Origin: Hordeum vulgare subsp. vulgare
Lineage: Eukaryota > Streptophyta > Magnoliopsida > Poales > Poaceae
Reading direction: 5' to 3'
Length of the DNA: 64,000 nt
Assembly: GCF_904849725.1 (NCBI RefSeq)
Contig: NC_058523.1
Span: forward strand, 335,833,948-335,897,947
This document shows, piece after piece, positions 34,738 to 47,300 of the stretch (position 1 is the stretch's first letter; each line of letters starts with the position of its first letter). A program made the translations under genes and the position numbers. The notes below the pieces were generated by a model. It had not been told where the DNA came from. It made no database searches and saw nothing but the letters and a program-made list of their open reading frames with translations.

Positions 34738-36105
34738 TCATCTTTCCATGATGGAGAACCTATGCCTTGGAAGACGGAGAATCAACCCCACATTCCAACA
34801 ACTCCGTCACCATCACCCCCGAAGGAAGACAATTAAACACGGGTATGGGCACTTCCCTTGGCTTGTGCCAGGCTTGGGGGAGTTGCCCCGGTATCATATC
34901 ACCATCACATCTTTTGCCTTTACCTTTATCTTAGTTCGATCCTTTTTGGTAATATCTTTATCTAGTAGAATAAAGTTCTTAGTTTGATCTAGGCTTGAGT
35001 TTCGCTTTGTGTTACCCCCAATGTAATCGAGTTCGTCAGTTATATAATATGTAGTGTTTTAGTTAAGGTCCTTGCTTCATGCCATGATCTAAACAAAAGC
35101 ATGAAAGATCATGTAATGATCCTATGGGAAGTGATGGCTTCACATACAAAAAGAATGTTGATTGAAACTTGTTGTGGGTGGACAAACGTAGACCTTGGTC
35201 ATTGTTGCAATTAATAGGAAGTAATAAAGAAAGAGAGGTTCAGATATAAATATATCATCTTTGACACCGTCTATGATTGTGAACACTCATTAAACTATTA
35301 CATGCTAAGAAGTAGATGTTGGACAAGGAAGACAACATAATGTATTTTGTTTGCTTGGTTCCGAACAATGTTATATGATTAGAGATCCCTTAGTATGTGA
35401 CGCTTGCCTCCACCTCATATCAGCCAAAACTTCCGCACTAAGTAGAGATACTACTTGTGCGTCCACAAACCCTCAACCCAGTTTTGTCATGAGAGTCCAC
35501 CATACCTACATATGGATTGAATAATATCCCTCAAGTAAGTTGTCATCGGTGCAAGCAATAAAAATTGCTCCCTAAATATGTATGATCTATTAGTGTGTGG
35601 AAAATAAGCTTTGTACGAACCTGTGATGAGGAACACATAAAAGCGACAAACTGCATAATAAAGTTCTTTATCATAGGAGGCCATATAAAGTGACGTTCCT
35701 TCACACTAAGAGATCACACATCCAAACCTCAAAAGCGCATGAAAACCTCTGCTTCCCTCTGCGAAGGGTCTATCTTGTACCTTTACTTTTATCTTTAAAA
35801 GAGTCATGGTGATCGACACCAATTCCTTATTCCGCCATTATCTTGGCTAGCGTCATGTGCTAGGGAAAGATCTATATTCATATACGAACTTGGAAGTAAG
35901 TAATCATTAAATATTATTGTTGACATTACCCTTGAGGTAAATAGATAGGAGGCGAAACTATAAGCCCCTATCTTTCTCTGTGTCCAACTGAAACTTTGAT
36001 CTCATGAGTACCGCGTGAGTTTTAGCGATCGTAGAAGATTAAAAGATGATTGAGTATGTGGATTTCCTTTACAAGCTCTAATTTGACTCTTTCCGATGTT
36101 ATGAT
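34738..36105 (+). other. 3' non-coding region of element D, first part
   Basis: No supportable ORF; AT-rich, weakly structured. It is cut at 36105 by element F, whose target duplication ATGAT is at 36101-36105, and continues at 48976. Confidence 0.7.
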
Positions 36106-36663
36106 TGATGGGGTTATAGTCCTAGGGTAGGGTCATAGGCCTGCCCTATAGGTCCTACCCAAGGACTACCCTTCATAAGGGACAAGGCCCTTAGTCAGTT
36201 CCGACTGAATTAAGGACTTCCCTTCATCCAGTCAATGACGATTCCTCCATCATCCAGTCGGAAATGAGCATTCGGAGCGTATCAAACTTACCGACTGGAT
36301 TCCACTCTGTACATCCTAACCCCCCTGGAGGGCAACGGTCATACGTTTTCATGTACCTTTATTAGCATTTAAGGCATACGTTACCTGTAACGTAGACATT
36401 TAATCGCCACTACTCCACCCCTGTGCACCGAACCGTTGTGAAGGGCAGTGCATTCTATATAAGTCGCACTTCCCCACTGGTGCAGGGGTTAGCAATTCAC
36501 TGTAATCCATATTCCACTTGACATCAAGCTCCCAAGAGCACTGAGACATAGGGATTTTACCTCCACCGTAGAGGGGCCTGAACTCATACAACCTCGCCGT
36601 AGCTAAGGCTCTGCCCATCCTTTCGTACCCTACACATCTACTGTCAGACTTATACCCACGACA
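36106..36663 (+). repeat. 5' LTR of element F
   Basis: TGATGGGGTTATAG...CCCACGACA. TATA box CTATATAAG is at 36455-36463, placing transcription start shortly downstream. Confidence 0.96.
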
Positions 36664-36665
36664 GT

Positions 36666-36683
36666 TGGCGCCCACCGTGGGGC
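36666..36683 (+). promoter_or_regulatory. Primer binding site of element F
   Basis: TGGCGCCCACCGTGGGGC, two bases after the LTR; identical to element A's site. Confidence 0.88.
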
Positions 36684-36730
36684 AGGCGTCTAAGCGACTT
36701 CCGGCGAGTTTGCGACTACATCTTTTCATC

Positions 36731-38625
36731 ATGTCATCCCATGGAGATTTGTGCATGGGTCATGAGATCCTCTTCGGCGCTCTCTCCTTCATGGTCGACG
36801 ATTCGGCATGGCTTCGGGATGCCCCTCTCGACGTCGAGGCGCTCCCAGTCGCGGGGCTACGCACTTCCGTGCCAGCGCCCGCGACATCCTTCTTCTCCAG
36901 CAGTCGGCTCCGGTGTCGATCTATGCTCCTATCGCGCGCCGCAACAAGCAGTCTCGCTGTCCGCGGCTCCAGCGTTGGGTGCAACACGCCCAGGCGCGAC
37001 AGAACGCGTCTTCACAAGTGGCGGTCCTCGAGTCGGTTGTAGATGCGCCGCCGTCCCAGCGCTCGGACTCGGTTCCGACTGAGTTTCCTTCCGAGTACGT
37101 GGGTCGCGGGCCTGCAGCCGAAGTGCACATGGCCAACTCCCATGAAAGTCCCCGCCAAACCGGCCGGAACGAGCACGAGGTTGGCTAAACATCCGGCGCT
37201 CGCCGTCAGCCCCGCCGTTCTGCCAGTCGGCGCACTCGTCAGAGCAACGTGGAAGTGTTCCGTACACCCATCCTCAACCTGGCTGCTGCCGCCAAGATAG
37301 CCGATTCCCTCCAGCCGACTGATTCAGAGGCTGGTAGAGGGATCGAGCAGATCCGTGCCCTGCTGCACACGGCGCAACAGCAAAATTCGGCGGTCTCCCA
37401 GTCGCACAACAGGATCCACAATAGTTCTGTTCGCGCGGACACGCATCGGTCAGTTCACAGCCCCGGTTCTCATCAGCGACACAGGGGAGGCAACTGTTCC
37501 ATGAATCCCGAAGATCGTCGCTGTTCACGCACCCCTCCGCGGGGTGGGCCCTACGGGCCCCGACATCATGATGATCGGCGTTCGGTTGGTGACACTTATG
37601 ATCCAAGGCCTGACGCAAGAGGATATATCGCCCAGAGGAGGGTCGACAAGGGCCGGGCCCACTACGATGGTCACAATATAGACCGTCCGAGTGGAAGCAG
37701 GACCATCGTCTCTGGCCCCGAGTGTTTCAGTCGAGCCATTCGTTCGGCTGACATCCCTCCCAACTTCCGATTGGCGACGGGGATCAGCAAGTTTACAAGA
37801 GAATCCAAGCGAGAAACGTGGCTGGACGACTACCGAGTGGCAGTCCAGATCGGCGGTGGAGACGACCAGGTCGCCATGAAACATCTCCCCCTGATGCTCG
37901 ACGGCTCGGCACGAGCGTGGCTGAACCAGTTGGCTCCTTCAAGCATCTAGAGCTGGGTAGATCTGCCCGAGTCTTCATCAGGACCTTCGAGGGGACGTGC
38001 AAACGCCCTGCTGGTCTCATGGAGCTCCAACACTGTGTCCAGAAGCAGAATGAGCCCCTGCGCGATTTCATCCAGCATTGGACAACCCTCTACCACACGG
38101 TGGAGAACGTCTCAGAGCACCAAGCAGTCTGCGCCTTCAAGGCAGGCGTGCGGTACAGAGATTTGTACATGAAGTTCGGTTGAACAGGCGACATCTCCAT
38201 GAGCAAGATGATGGAGATAGCGGCACGCTATGCAAATGGCGAAGAAGAGGACCGCATTCATAGCGGGAAGCACAAGGCAGCCGCCGATGGAGATGGGAAC
38301 TTCACTCGGAAGCAGAAGCAGAAAGCTCCGTCCACTCCGCAGGCAGAGGCCGCAGCCGTTACCAATGCCAAGTTCAAGGGAAAGGGGAAGGCTCATTTCA
38401 CCCCCAAGAAGAAGCAGTTCGGAAACCACATCCTGGACCAGCCATGTCCAATCCACACGAAGATGGATGAAGAGGGCAATGCCATATTTCCGAAGCATAC
38501 CACTCAGCAATGTCGCCTCCTGATCCAGGGGTTCGGCGAAGGGCAGTCGAGTGAAAAGGACAATGAACAAGATGAGGAGGACAAGGAGGATCCGTTCCCC
38601 CAAGTCCATGCAACACTGATGATTT
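36731..38625 (+). pseudogene. gag of element F
   Basis: Start at 36731 (MSSHGDLCMG). One base fewer than element A near 36843 shifts the frame, and a stop follows NEHEVG at 37186-37188. It keeps the 405-bp segment (about 37180-37585, including QPTDSEAGRGIEQIRALL) that element A has lost. The capsid-like core (WLDDYRVAVQIGGG, ARAWLNQL) spans 37800-38170, with a stop at 37948-37950 and another near 38181. A Cys/His cluster (CPIHTKM, KHTTQQC) lies near 38440-38520. Confidence 0.85.
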
Positions 38626-39404
38626 TTGCTGACGTTGAAAGCAAGAGTCGACTGAAGCTGGTGAACAGGGAGGTGAACATGGCCACCCCGACCAACCCCA
38701 CGTTCCTCAAATGGTCTCAAACTGCGATCAGTTTTGACCAGTCGGATCATCCAGCACACGAACCCACCCCAGGGAGGCAGACCCTGGTCGTCGACCCGGT
38801 GGTGGAAGGAGTCCGACTGCGCAAAGTCCTCATGGACGGCGGCAGCGGCTTGAACATCATGTACGCTGACACTGTCAAGGGGATGGGCATTCCGATGTCC
38901 AAACTTAGCGAGAGCAGCATGCAGTTCCATGGAGTCGTCCCCGGACGAAAGGCCAAGTAACTCGGCCAGATCGCGTTGGACGTCGTCTTCGGCTCTGGCA
39001 AGAACTACCGCAAGGAAAAACTGACGTTCGAGGTGGTGGACTTCCAGAGTGCGTACCACGCGATTCTGGGCCGCCCGGCATATGCGCGTTTCATGGCCCG
39101 TCCATGTTACGTGTACCTGAAGCTGAAGATGCCAGGCCCAAAAGGTGTGATCACTATTACAGGCAATCGGCAGCGGGCCGAGGAGTGTTTGCAGCAGGGA
39201 TCGAGGATCGCTGATCAGCAGATGGCTGTCCTCGAGCTTGACGAGTACAGGAAGACAGTCGACCCCGCTGACTTGATGCGTTCGAAGAAGCCAACTTCGG
39301 AATCCTCATTCCAATCGGCGGGAGAAATGAAGAAGGTCAGCATCCACCCGACAGACGATGCCGCTGCCCAGACGAACATATCCACCACCCTCGATCCTAA
39401 ATAG
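38626..39404 (+). pseudogene. Protease of element F
   Basis: Active-site motif MDGGSGLNIMY near 38833-38865 and GRPAYARFMA near 39070. A TAA at 38958-38960 replaces a serine codon of element A (TCA in A), and the frame ends in TAG at 39402-39404 after LDPK, the same stop as in A. The downstream RT module starts in a new frame after a 172-bp deletion. Confidence 0.83.
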
Positions 39405-39419
39405 GAAGCCGATGGTTTG

Positions 39420-40939
39420 AGGTGGCTAAGCTTTTGGCAGCCAACTTCAATCGCGAGGTACACCACTCCGAGTGGGTCGCCAATGTTGTCATGGTGCCCA
39501 AGAAGGACAAGTCTCTTCAAATGTGCATCGACTTCAAGGATCTCAATAAGGTCTGCCCGACAGACCATTTCCCGCTCCCTCGCATCGATCAAATTGTCGA
39601 TTCGAGTGCGGGTTGCGAGCGCTTGTCTTTCCTTGATGCCTACTCGGGCTATCATCAGATCCGTCTGTATGGCCCTGATGAATTAAAAACAGCCTTCATC
39701 ACCTCATTCGGCAGCTTCTGCTACATCACTATGCCATTTGGTTTGAAGAATGCAGGAGCAACCTTTATGCGCATGATCCAAAAATGCCTCCTTGACCAGA
39801 TCGGTCGAAATGTGGAGGCGTATATGGATGATATCGTAGTCAAGTCACGCAAAGGTTCCGACCTGCTGACTGACTTGGCAGAAACATTCACCAACCTTCG
39901 TAGGTACGATATCAAGCTCAACCCGGCCAAGTGTTCATTCGGTGTTCCCAGCAGAAAGTTACTCGGTTTCTTCGTTTCCGAACAATGGATCGATGTCAAC
40001 CCCGAAAAGATCGGGACGTTCGTCCGAATGGACCGGCTGGTCATAATACACGATGTTCAAAGGCTCACAGGTTGCCTAGCGGCTTTGAGCAGGTTTATCA
40101 GTCGACTCGGCGAGAAGGCACTTCCTCTGTACCGACTCATGAAGAAATCAGATACTTTCGAGTGGACACACGAAGCCCAAATCGCATTCGACGACCTCAA
40201 AGTCCTACTTTCCACCCAGCCGGTTCTTACTGCTCCGCTCAGTAAAGAACCCCTTCTTCTGTACTTCGCGTCTACAAATCAAGTCGTCAGCACTGTTCTC
40301 ATAGTCGAACGCGAAGAAGAAGGCAAATCATACAAGGTTCAGCGGCCAGTGTATTATGTCTCCGAAGTCCTGACTCCTTCCAAGCAGAGGTATCCCCACT
40401 ATCAAAAACTTATCTATGGGATTTACATGACTGCGAAGAAGGTGGCTCATTATTTCCAAGACTACTCGGTGTCTGTCGTTTCTGATGCTCCGTTGTCGGA
40501 AATCCTCCACAATCGGGACGAATCGGGTCAAGTGGCAAAGTGGGAGATGGAGATGTTATACTGCGACATCAAGTTCGAGGCCAAGAAAGCTATAAAGTCT
40601 CAAGCTCTGGCTGACTTCATAGCAGAATGGGTAGAACAACAGCAACCGACCCACATCTACTCGGCTCATTGGACAATGTTCTTCGATGGGTCCAAGATGT
40701 TGAATGGCTTCGGCCCTGGCGTTGTGATCATATCGCCAAAGGGTGACAAACTCAAGTATGTGTTGCAGATACACATTGATTCCTCCAACAATGAGGCAGA
40801 GTGTGAGGGTCTCCTTTATGGATTGCGCATGGCCATCGCACTCGGCGTCCGTCGCCTGATAGTCTACGGCGATTCAGATTTGGTAGTCAATCAAGTGATG
40901 AAGGAGTGGGGCGTAAGGAACCCCACCATGACCACATAA
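39420..40939 (+). pseudogene. RT, RNase H and archaeal-type RNase H of element F
   Basis: A single open frame of about 505 codons from 39422. RT has VPKKDKS, IDFKDLNKVCP, LDAYSGYHQIRL (Asp near 39632), MPFGLKNAGATFMRMI and YMDDIVV (39821-39840), so both catalytic motifs are intact. The first RNase H (40250-40630) reads LLYFASTNQ and lacks the usual first Asp. The second, archaeal type (40670-40905), keeps FDGS, SNNEAE and GDSDLV. The extreme N-terminus of RT was removed by the upstream deletion, and TAA at 40937-40939 cuts the link to integrase. This is the best preserved enzymatic core in the window. Confidence 0.92.
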
Positions 40940-42451
40940 TGCAATGCAGTAAGGAAGCTCGAGAAAAAGTTTGAAGGTCTGGAACTCCACCATGTTCCGC
41001 GACTGAAAAACCAAGCAGCTGATGAATTGGCGAAACTTGGATCCACTCGGAGACCAGTCCCGAGTGACGTATGCCTCGAGCACCTTCACCTTCCCTCAGT
41101 TAAAGCAGATCCTTTCACAGAGGAACCAGTACAACCAAAGAGCTCGACAGATCCGACTGAAGTCGAAGTCCCTGCTGTGGTTGATTTGATCATGGAGATT
41201 CTTGCTATCATCCCCGATTAGACTGTGCCGTTCATTGCATACATCCTGAGGCAAGAATTACCAGAAGACGAAGTCCAAGCCAGACAGATCGTCCGCAGGT
41301 CAAAGTCATTCACCGTCATTGATGGCCAGTTGTACAAGGAAAGCGTTTCAGGCGTCCTTCAACGGTGCATCTCCCCTGAGGAGGGACAGTCCATCCTGGA
41401 AGAAATTCACTCGAGAACCTGCGGTCATCACGCCTCCTCAAGGGCAATCGTCGCCAAAGCATTCAGAGCTGGCTTCTTCTGGTTGCAGGCGAATGAAATG
41501 GCGAAGGATATGGTAGACAGATGCGAAAGCTGTCAGTTCTACTCGAACAAATCTCACAAGCCAACGTCCGCGTTGAAGACAATCCCTCTTGTTTGGCCGT
41601 TTGCAGTGTGGGGATTAGATACGGTCGGTCCATTCAGGACATGCCAAGGGGGATTCTCACATCTGTTGGTGGCAGTCGACAAGTTCACAAAGTGGATCGA
41701 AGCCAAGCCCATCAAGAAGCTCGACGCCCTTACAACCATCAAGTTTGTCAGGGACATCATCTCCAGATTCGGGGTGTCGCACAACATAATCACTGACAAT
41801 GGCACAAACTTTGACTCGGACAGATTCAAAGGTTTCTGTGCAGGCCAAGGTATCCGAGTGGATTTTGCATCTGTGGCGCATCCCCAAACAAACGGGCAAG
41901 CAGAGCGGGCGAATGGACTTATTCTGCAAGGTTTGAAGCCTCGACTCCTCCGAGAAGTGGGACATGCTGCCGGCGCATGGTTCACCGAGTTGCCTTCGGT
42001 GTTGTGGGGTCTCCACACAACCCAAAATAGATCTACAGGGCGATCCCCGTTCTTCCTCGTTTCCGGAGCAGAGGCAGTCCTGCCGAGTGATTTGCTTCAC
42101 AACGCTCCACGAGTTGAACTGTTCTCCGAAGCCGAAGCAGAGCAAGCAAGGCAAGACGGAGTGGATCTTCTAGAGGAGGAACGCGAGATGGCACTGACTC
42201 GCTCAACCATTTATCAGCAAGATCTGCGGCGTTTTCACGCGCGACACGTTAGGAGTCGTACATTCCAAGCAGGCAACCTGGTGCTCCGAGTGGATCAGCA
42301 GAGACCTCACAAGTTAGCTCCCGCCTGGGAAGGACCCTTCATCATCTCCAAGGTGTTGAACAACGGAGCATATCGACTCTACAACCTCGACAGGGAAACG
42401 GACGAGCCGCGAGCATGGAACAGAGATCTCCTGAAGCGCTTCTACACGTGA
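40940..42451 (+). pseudogene. Integrase of element F
   Basis: The linker (40940-41220) has one stop at 41219-41221. From 41225 a 408-codon frame carries the zinc-binding HHASSRAIVAKAF...CESCQFYS, the catalytic core with LDTVGPF, ITDNGTNFDSDRF and QTNGQAERANG (D, D and E all present), and the C-terminal module WEGPFIISKVLNNGAYRLYN. It ends at 42451 with KRFYT. Apart from the broken linker it appears capable of encoding a full integrase. Confidence 0.9.
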
Positions 42452-42554
42452 CCGTCGACTGAAGCAATGTAAAGAACAAGTATCGTTGAAGTAATAAAAA
42501 GCAGATTGAGTTTTTGCAGATTCAAAATTCTTCCGCGTTCGCAGACTCCGGTCT

Positions 42555-43800
42555 AAAAAAAAAACCTTAGTTGCGGTTCAGAATCGCCTAAGTACTAACT
42601 TTCTCCGAGTGTGCACTAAACGTCGCACTCGGGGACTTAGCTGCGATCCAGAATCGCCTAAGTACAATCTTTCTCCGAGTGTGCACTAAACGTCGCACTC
42701 GGGGACTTAGCTGCGATCCAGAATCGCCTAAGTACAATCTTTCTCCGAGTGTGCACTAAACATCGCACTCGAGGACTTAGCTACGATCCCGAATCGCCTA
42801 AGTACAATCTTTCTTCGAGTGTGCACTAAACGTCGCACTCGGGGACTTAGCTGCAATCCAGAATCTCCTAAGTACAATCTTCCTCCGAGTGTGCACTAAA
42901 CGTCGCACTCGGGGACTTAGCTGCGATCCAGAATCGCCTAAGTACAATCTTTCTCCGAGTGTGCACTAAACGTCGCACTCAAGGACTTAGCTGCGATCCC
43001 GAATCGCCTAAGTACAATCTTTCTCCTAGTGTGCACTGAACGTCGCACTCGGGGACTTAGCTGCGATCCAGAATCGCCTAAGTACAATCTTTCTCCGAGT
43101 GTGCACTAAACGTCGCACTCGGGGACTTAGCTGCGATCCAGAATCGCCTAAGTACAATCTTTCTCCGAGTGTGCACTGAACGTCGCACTCGGGGACTTAG
43201 CTGCGATCCAGAATCGCTTAAGTACAATCTTTCTCCGAGTGTGCACTAAACGTCGCACTCGGGGACTTAGCTGCGATCCAGAATCGCCTAAGTACAAACT
43301 TTCTCCGAGTGTGCACTAAACGTCGCACTCGGGGACTTAGCTGCGATCCAGAATCGCCTAAGTACAATCTTTCTCCGAGTGTGCACTAAACGTCACACTC
43401 GGGGACTTAGCTGCGATCAAGAATCGCCTAAGTACAAACTTTCTCCGAGTGTGCACTAAACGTCGCACTCGGGGACTTAGCTGCGATCAAGGATCGCCTA
43501 ATTACTAATTTTCTCCGACTTTGCACTAAATGTCGCACTCGGGGACTTAGCTGCGATCAAGGATCGCCTAAGTACTAATTTCCTCCGACTGTGCACTAAA
43601 CATCGCACTCGGGGACTTAGCTGCGATCGAGAATCGCCTAAGTACAAACTTTTACCGAGTGTGCACTAAAACGTCACACTCGGCGACTTAGCTGCGATCC
43701 AGTATCGCCTAAGAAACAACTTTTTCCAAGTGTTCTCTTAACGTCGCACTCGGAGACTTTTCTGCGATCAGGAATCGCCTAAGTAAAAAAGCTTCCTTCG
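42555..43800 (+). repeat. 70-bp tandem repeat array of element F (about 17 copies)
   Basis: The period is exactly 70 through most of the array. Each unit has GGGGACTTAG, a hairpin with ACTTAG/CTAAGT outer and GCGAT/ATCGC inner stems (for example 42635-42663), and a CTCCGAGTGTGCACTAAA segment. Copies at the right end are degenerate. It lies between integrase and antisense gene, as in element C. It is not a CRISPR array: units are contiguous without unique spacers. Confidence 0.93.
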
Positions 43801-44343
43801 AGTGTATCTTAGAGATCCACTCGGAGGCTTAGCAGACCCTCACTGAGGCTCATGTAGATGTCAAGACAACTGACAATTACATGAGTAGCAGACCCTCATT
43901 GAGACTCATGTAGATGTCAAGACAACTGGCAATTACATGAGTAGCAACTCGCTCCGAGTGCGACCTTACGGTCGCGCTTTAAGACTTAGCTGCGATAACG
44001 AATCGCTTAAGTAAAGAACTCCCTTCGAGTGTATCCTAGAAATCCACTCGGAGACTTAGCAGACCCTCATTGAGGCTCATGCAGATGTCAAGACAACTGA
44101 CAATTACATGCTCCGCATGTTTGGCATTGGCTTCACCAAGAAACGCCAAACAAAAACCACGAGCCAAAATCGTGTCATCAATTCTTTCGCAAAGGAAGAG
44201 CAAAATATTCGGTTCCAGTTCAAAGTTGGTTTAAAGATAGTCGGTTTGGTGTACATCAAGCTTATCCACACCGAACCATGAATGTGACGGCCAACAGCAG
44301 TGGCCAAAGTTTGATACAAGTAACAGCAGTGGCCAAAGTTTTC
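43801..44343 (+). repeat. Secondary repeats of element F
   Basis: AGCAGACCCTCA blocks recur at 43831, 43887 and 44058 with nearly identical followers (TCAAGACAACTG), intermixed with decayed 70-bp units. No coding potential; it separates the array from the antisense gene's 3' end. Confidence 0.75.
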
Positions 44344-47300
44344 TCAAGCGTCGTCAGGACTGGCACTGGGACTGGCAGGATCCACGAAAGTGTCGAGGTC
44401 GATCCTGTCTGCGATGCGAGTGGCGCTCTCAAGGAAGGTCTCCATGAAATCTTCGAATCGAAGCTTCTTGGTGTTGGCAACCTGCAGCGCCTTTAGCTTC
44501 TCTTCGCGAGTCTCCTTGCAGTGCACTCGGACCAACGACAGCGCCACGACCACACCACAGCACGCAGCAGACTTTTTCCACGCCTGCACTCGGTTCGGGT
44601 CGTCCTCAAGCCAAGTCATCAATCCTTCCATCTCTTGCCGGGACTCGTCTTCGGGCCACAGCTCCTTGTGGATTCGGCTGACGACCTCTCTCAGTCGACC
44701 CATGAAAGGTCCCACTTTGCCCAGGCGAATGTGCGCTCGAAGCATATCTCGATTGGCGTCCTCGCCGTGTGGAACGTTCGGAATAACCGACCACTCAACG
44801 TCAGCTGCTTCAGCCTCAGCATCCATACAAAAATCTGCAAAGACAAGATGAGCAGAAAGTAAGCGCAGAATGAAATACACAGTCAACAAGCATTCGGAAA
44901 AACAGGACTTACCACCGAGAAGCGCAATCATCTTCCTTGCCCAGTCACTGACATACTTCTCCTGTGATATGCACCGCCTATTCATCACCTTCATCTGCCC
45001 CATCAGCTCGGTTCTTTGTTTCCCCATTTTCTCCATTTCGGCCACCAATGCCTTGTTTGCCTCACGGGACTCCTCCAAGGACTTCTCTTGTTCAGCCAGA
45101 GCGCCCTTCACACCAGCCAAGTCATGAACAGCTACCTCCAGTTCCGCAACAAGCTGAATCTTTTTAGCCTTCAGAGCGTTGTACGCTGATCCCATCTCGC
45201 AAGTCTTCTGCAAATCAGCGCGAAGAGAAGATCAGACAAATTCAACAAGGAAAACAATAAAAGCTCGAAGTTCTTCAGACCCCTGCCGACGCAAGCAGTC
45301 GACAGCGGCCTCGGGGACTACACCTAGGGGGTTCACTAAGAGTGACCCCACTGCCATGAAGCTCAAACAGGTCCGCCCTATTGAGTTAAATAACGAAAAC
45401 AAGCCTATGAGGCTACTACTACCCGACCTGAGTAAAAATACTCTCGGGGACTACTTCCAGTAGGTGCACTCGGAGTGCCCCCACCGGTAACATTCGAACA
45501 GATTAGTTTTGATCTGATCAAGTTAAAGAAAATGTATATAAAGACAACTGCCGGTGCAAGCACTCGACAGTAGTCTCGGGGACTACACCCACTGGGTTCA
45601 CTAAGAGTGAACCCACTGTAAATTAATCATACTAAATCCGAGTATATTGCTTAAACACCCACTGGGTTACAAGAGGAAAGTAAATACTTACTAGCCCACT
45701 TACTCGGATATCTTCCCGGAGTTCCAAGCTTCGCTTGTACACAGACGCGATGGAGTCGTACGCTCTCTTTGCATCACCCGCCATCAACTCCGCCTGCACC
45801 ATGGCCCCCTTGGCAGCTCCCACCTGATCTTCCGGGAGGCGTTGGGCGTCGTACTGGACGGTCGACGGACCTGGCACCACAAGAGACTCCTTGGGCATCC
45901 CAAGTCCTGCTCCAGTCAGTTCAGCAGCGATGAGCGCCGTTTCAGTCGACGGCATCGTCTCGGCTGGCGGCGCGTCCATGGCGGGAGTAGTAGCATATGG
46001 AACAGCCTCAAGGACAGGCACCACAGATTGCTCGGACCTCTTCTGGTCGTCCTCCTCCACATGAATCACCTCTGAAGGAAGCCCGACCGAACGACGTGAG
46101 ACCACAGGAACAAGGGCAAGATCAAAGACAGAATTCGTGAAACAATAATGTAAGCTCTCAGAGTCGCCACGACGTACCTTGCTGGGATGTGGCAACGTTG
46201 TCCGTATCCATGGGATCGTCTTCCTGGCGTGGCAGAGAAGTGGCGGAGGTGGCAGCTCTACCGACTAAAATTCACTCGACCAATAAGCATGAGTTCAATC
46301 AAATACTAGAAGAAGATAGGATAACAATACACTCACGTTGAGGCAACGGGAACGGCGATCCTCATCTGCGGCAAAGCCTTCCGAGGTTTGGATCCACTCG
46401 GTTTGGCCACCTTGGAAGGTTGGCCCGCAGGCTCAGCAGCAGCGTCCCTGGTCCTCTTTGTGATCCGAGCACTCGGAGCCACGGGAGTAGCTGGCAAGGC
46501 GCTCGGAACCACGGGAGGAGCTCACGGGGCACTCGGAGCCGCTGGAGGAGCCGACGGAGTCACGGGAGCTGACGGGGCACTCGGGGCCGCTGGAGGAGCC
46601 GACGAAGTCATGGGTTCGTGATGGCGCTTAGTTCGAGGCTCTGGTGGTGGGGGTGGCGAGCTCTGCTCCTCATCCTCCCCCTCCTCTTCTTCGGACTCCT
46701 CCTCCGTCTCCCCGCTGTCTGAGACATACTCGGCGCTCTCCATGCTGCCTTCCTGGCTGCCTTCCTCTTCCTCAGCCGGATTCCCGTTCGAGACGGGGGA
46801 ATACCAGTTGGTCCATGCCTGCACAAGATACAGTCGACAACATCAGACGTCAGACAGTGATGCAAGAAAAAACGGCAAATCTAAAGGAATTGTAAGCACT
46901 CGGCAAGGTATTCTCACCTCATTCGGAGGAGCGTTGTCCGCGCGGAAGGGCTTCACTCGCCGGGCTCCTCTGGGGTTATCGTAGGCGCCTGTGATGCCGC
47001 GGACCCACGCCGTCCCAACCTCCCCGGTCACGCACTCGGGGTGACTCCGAGTGGAGTCCTCATGCCCCGTGTAGTGCCACATGGCATGATGTCGAGCTTG
47101 CCAAGGCTGGATACACCGACCCAGAAAAACCTCCAGCAAATCTATGCCGGTGACTCCCTTGCAGACGACGTCTACCAGCGCGTCGACCAGAGGCTGAATC
47201 TGGATTTTTTCCATCTTCGTAAGCGCAAGATGCCTAGGCGGAGCCAGTCGGTCTAGGCTAAAAGGTGGCAGTCCAGTTGCGGCATTCGGACAAGAGACGT

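Noticed and set aside
42555..43800. CRISPR-like regular repeats
   Set aside because: The 70-bp units are contiguous with no unique spacers, lie inside a plant retrotransposon, and have no cas genes.
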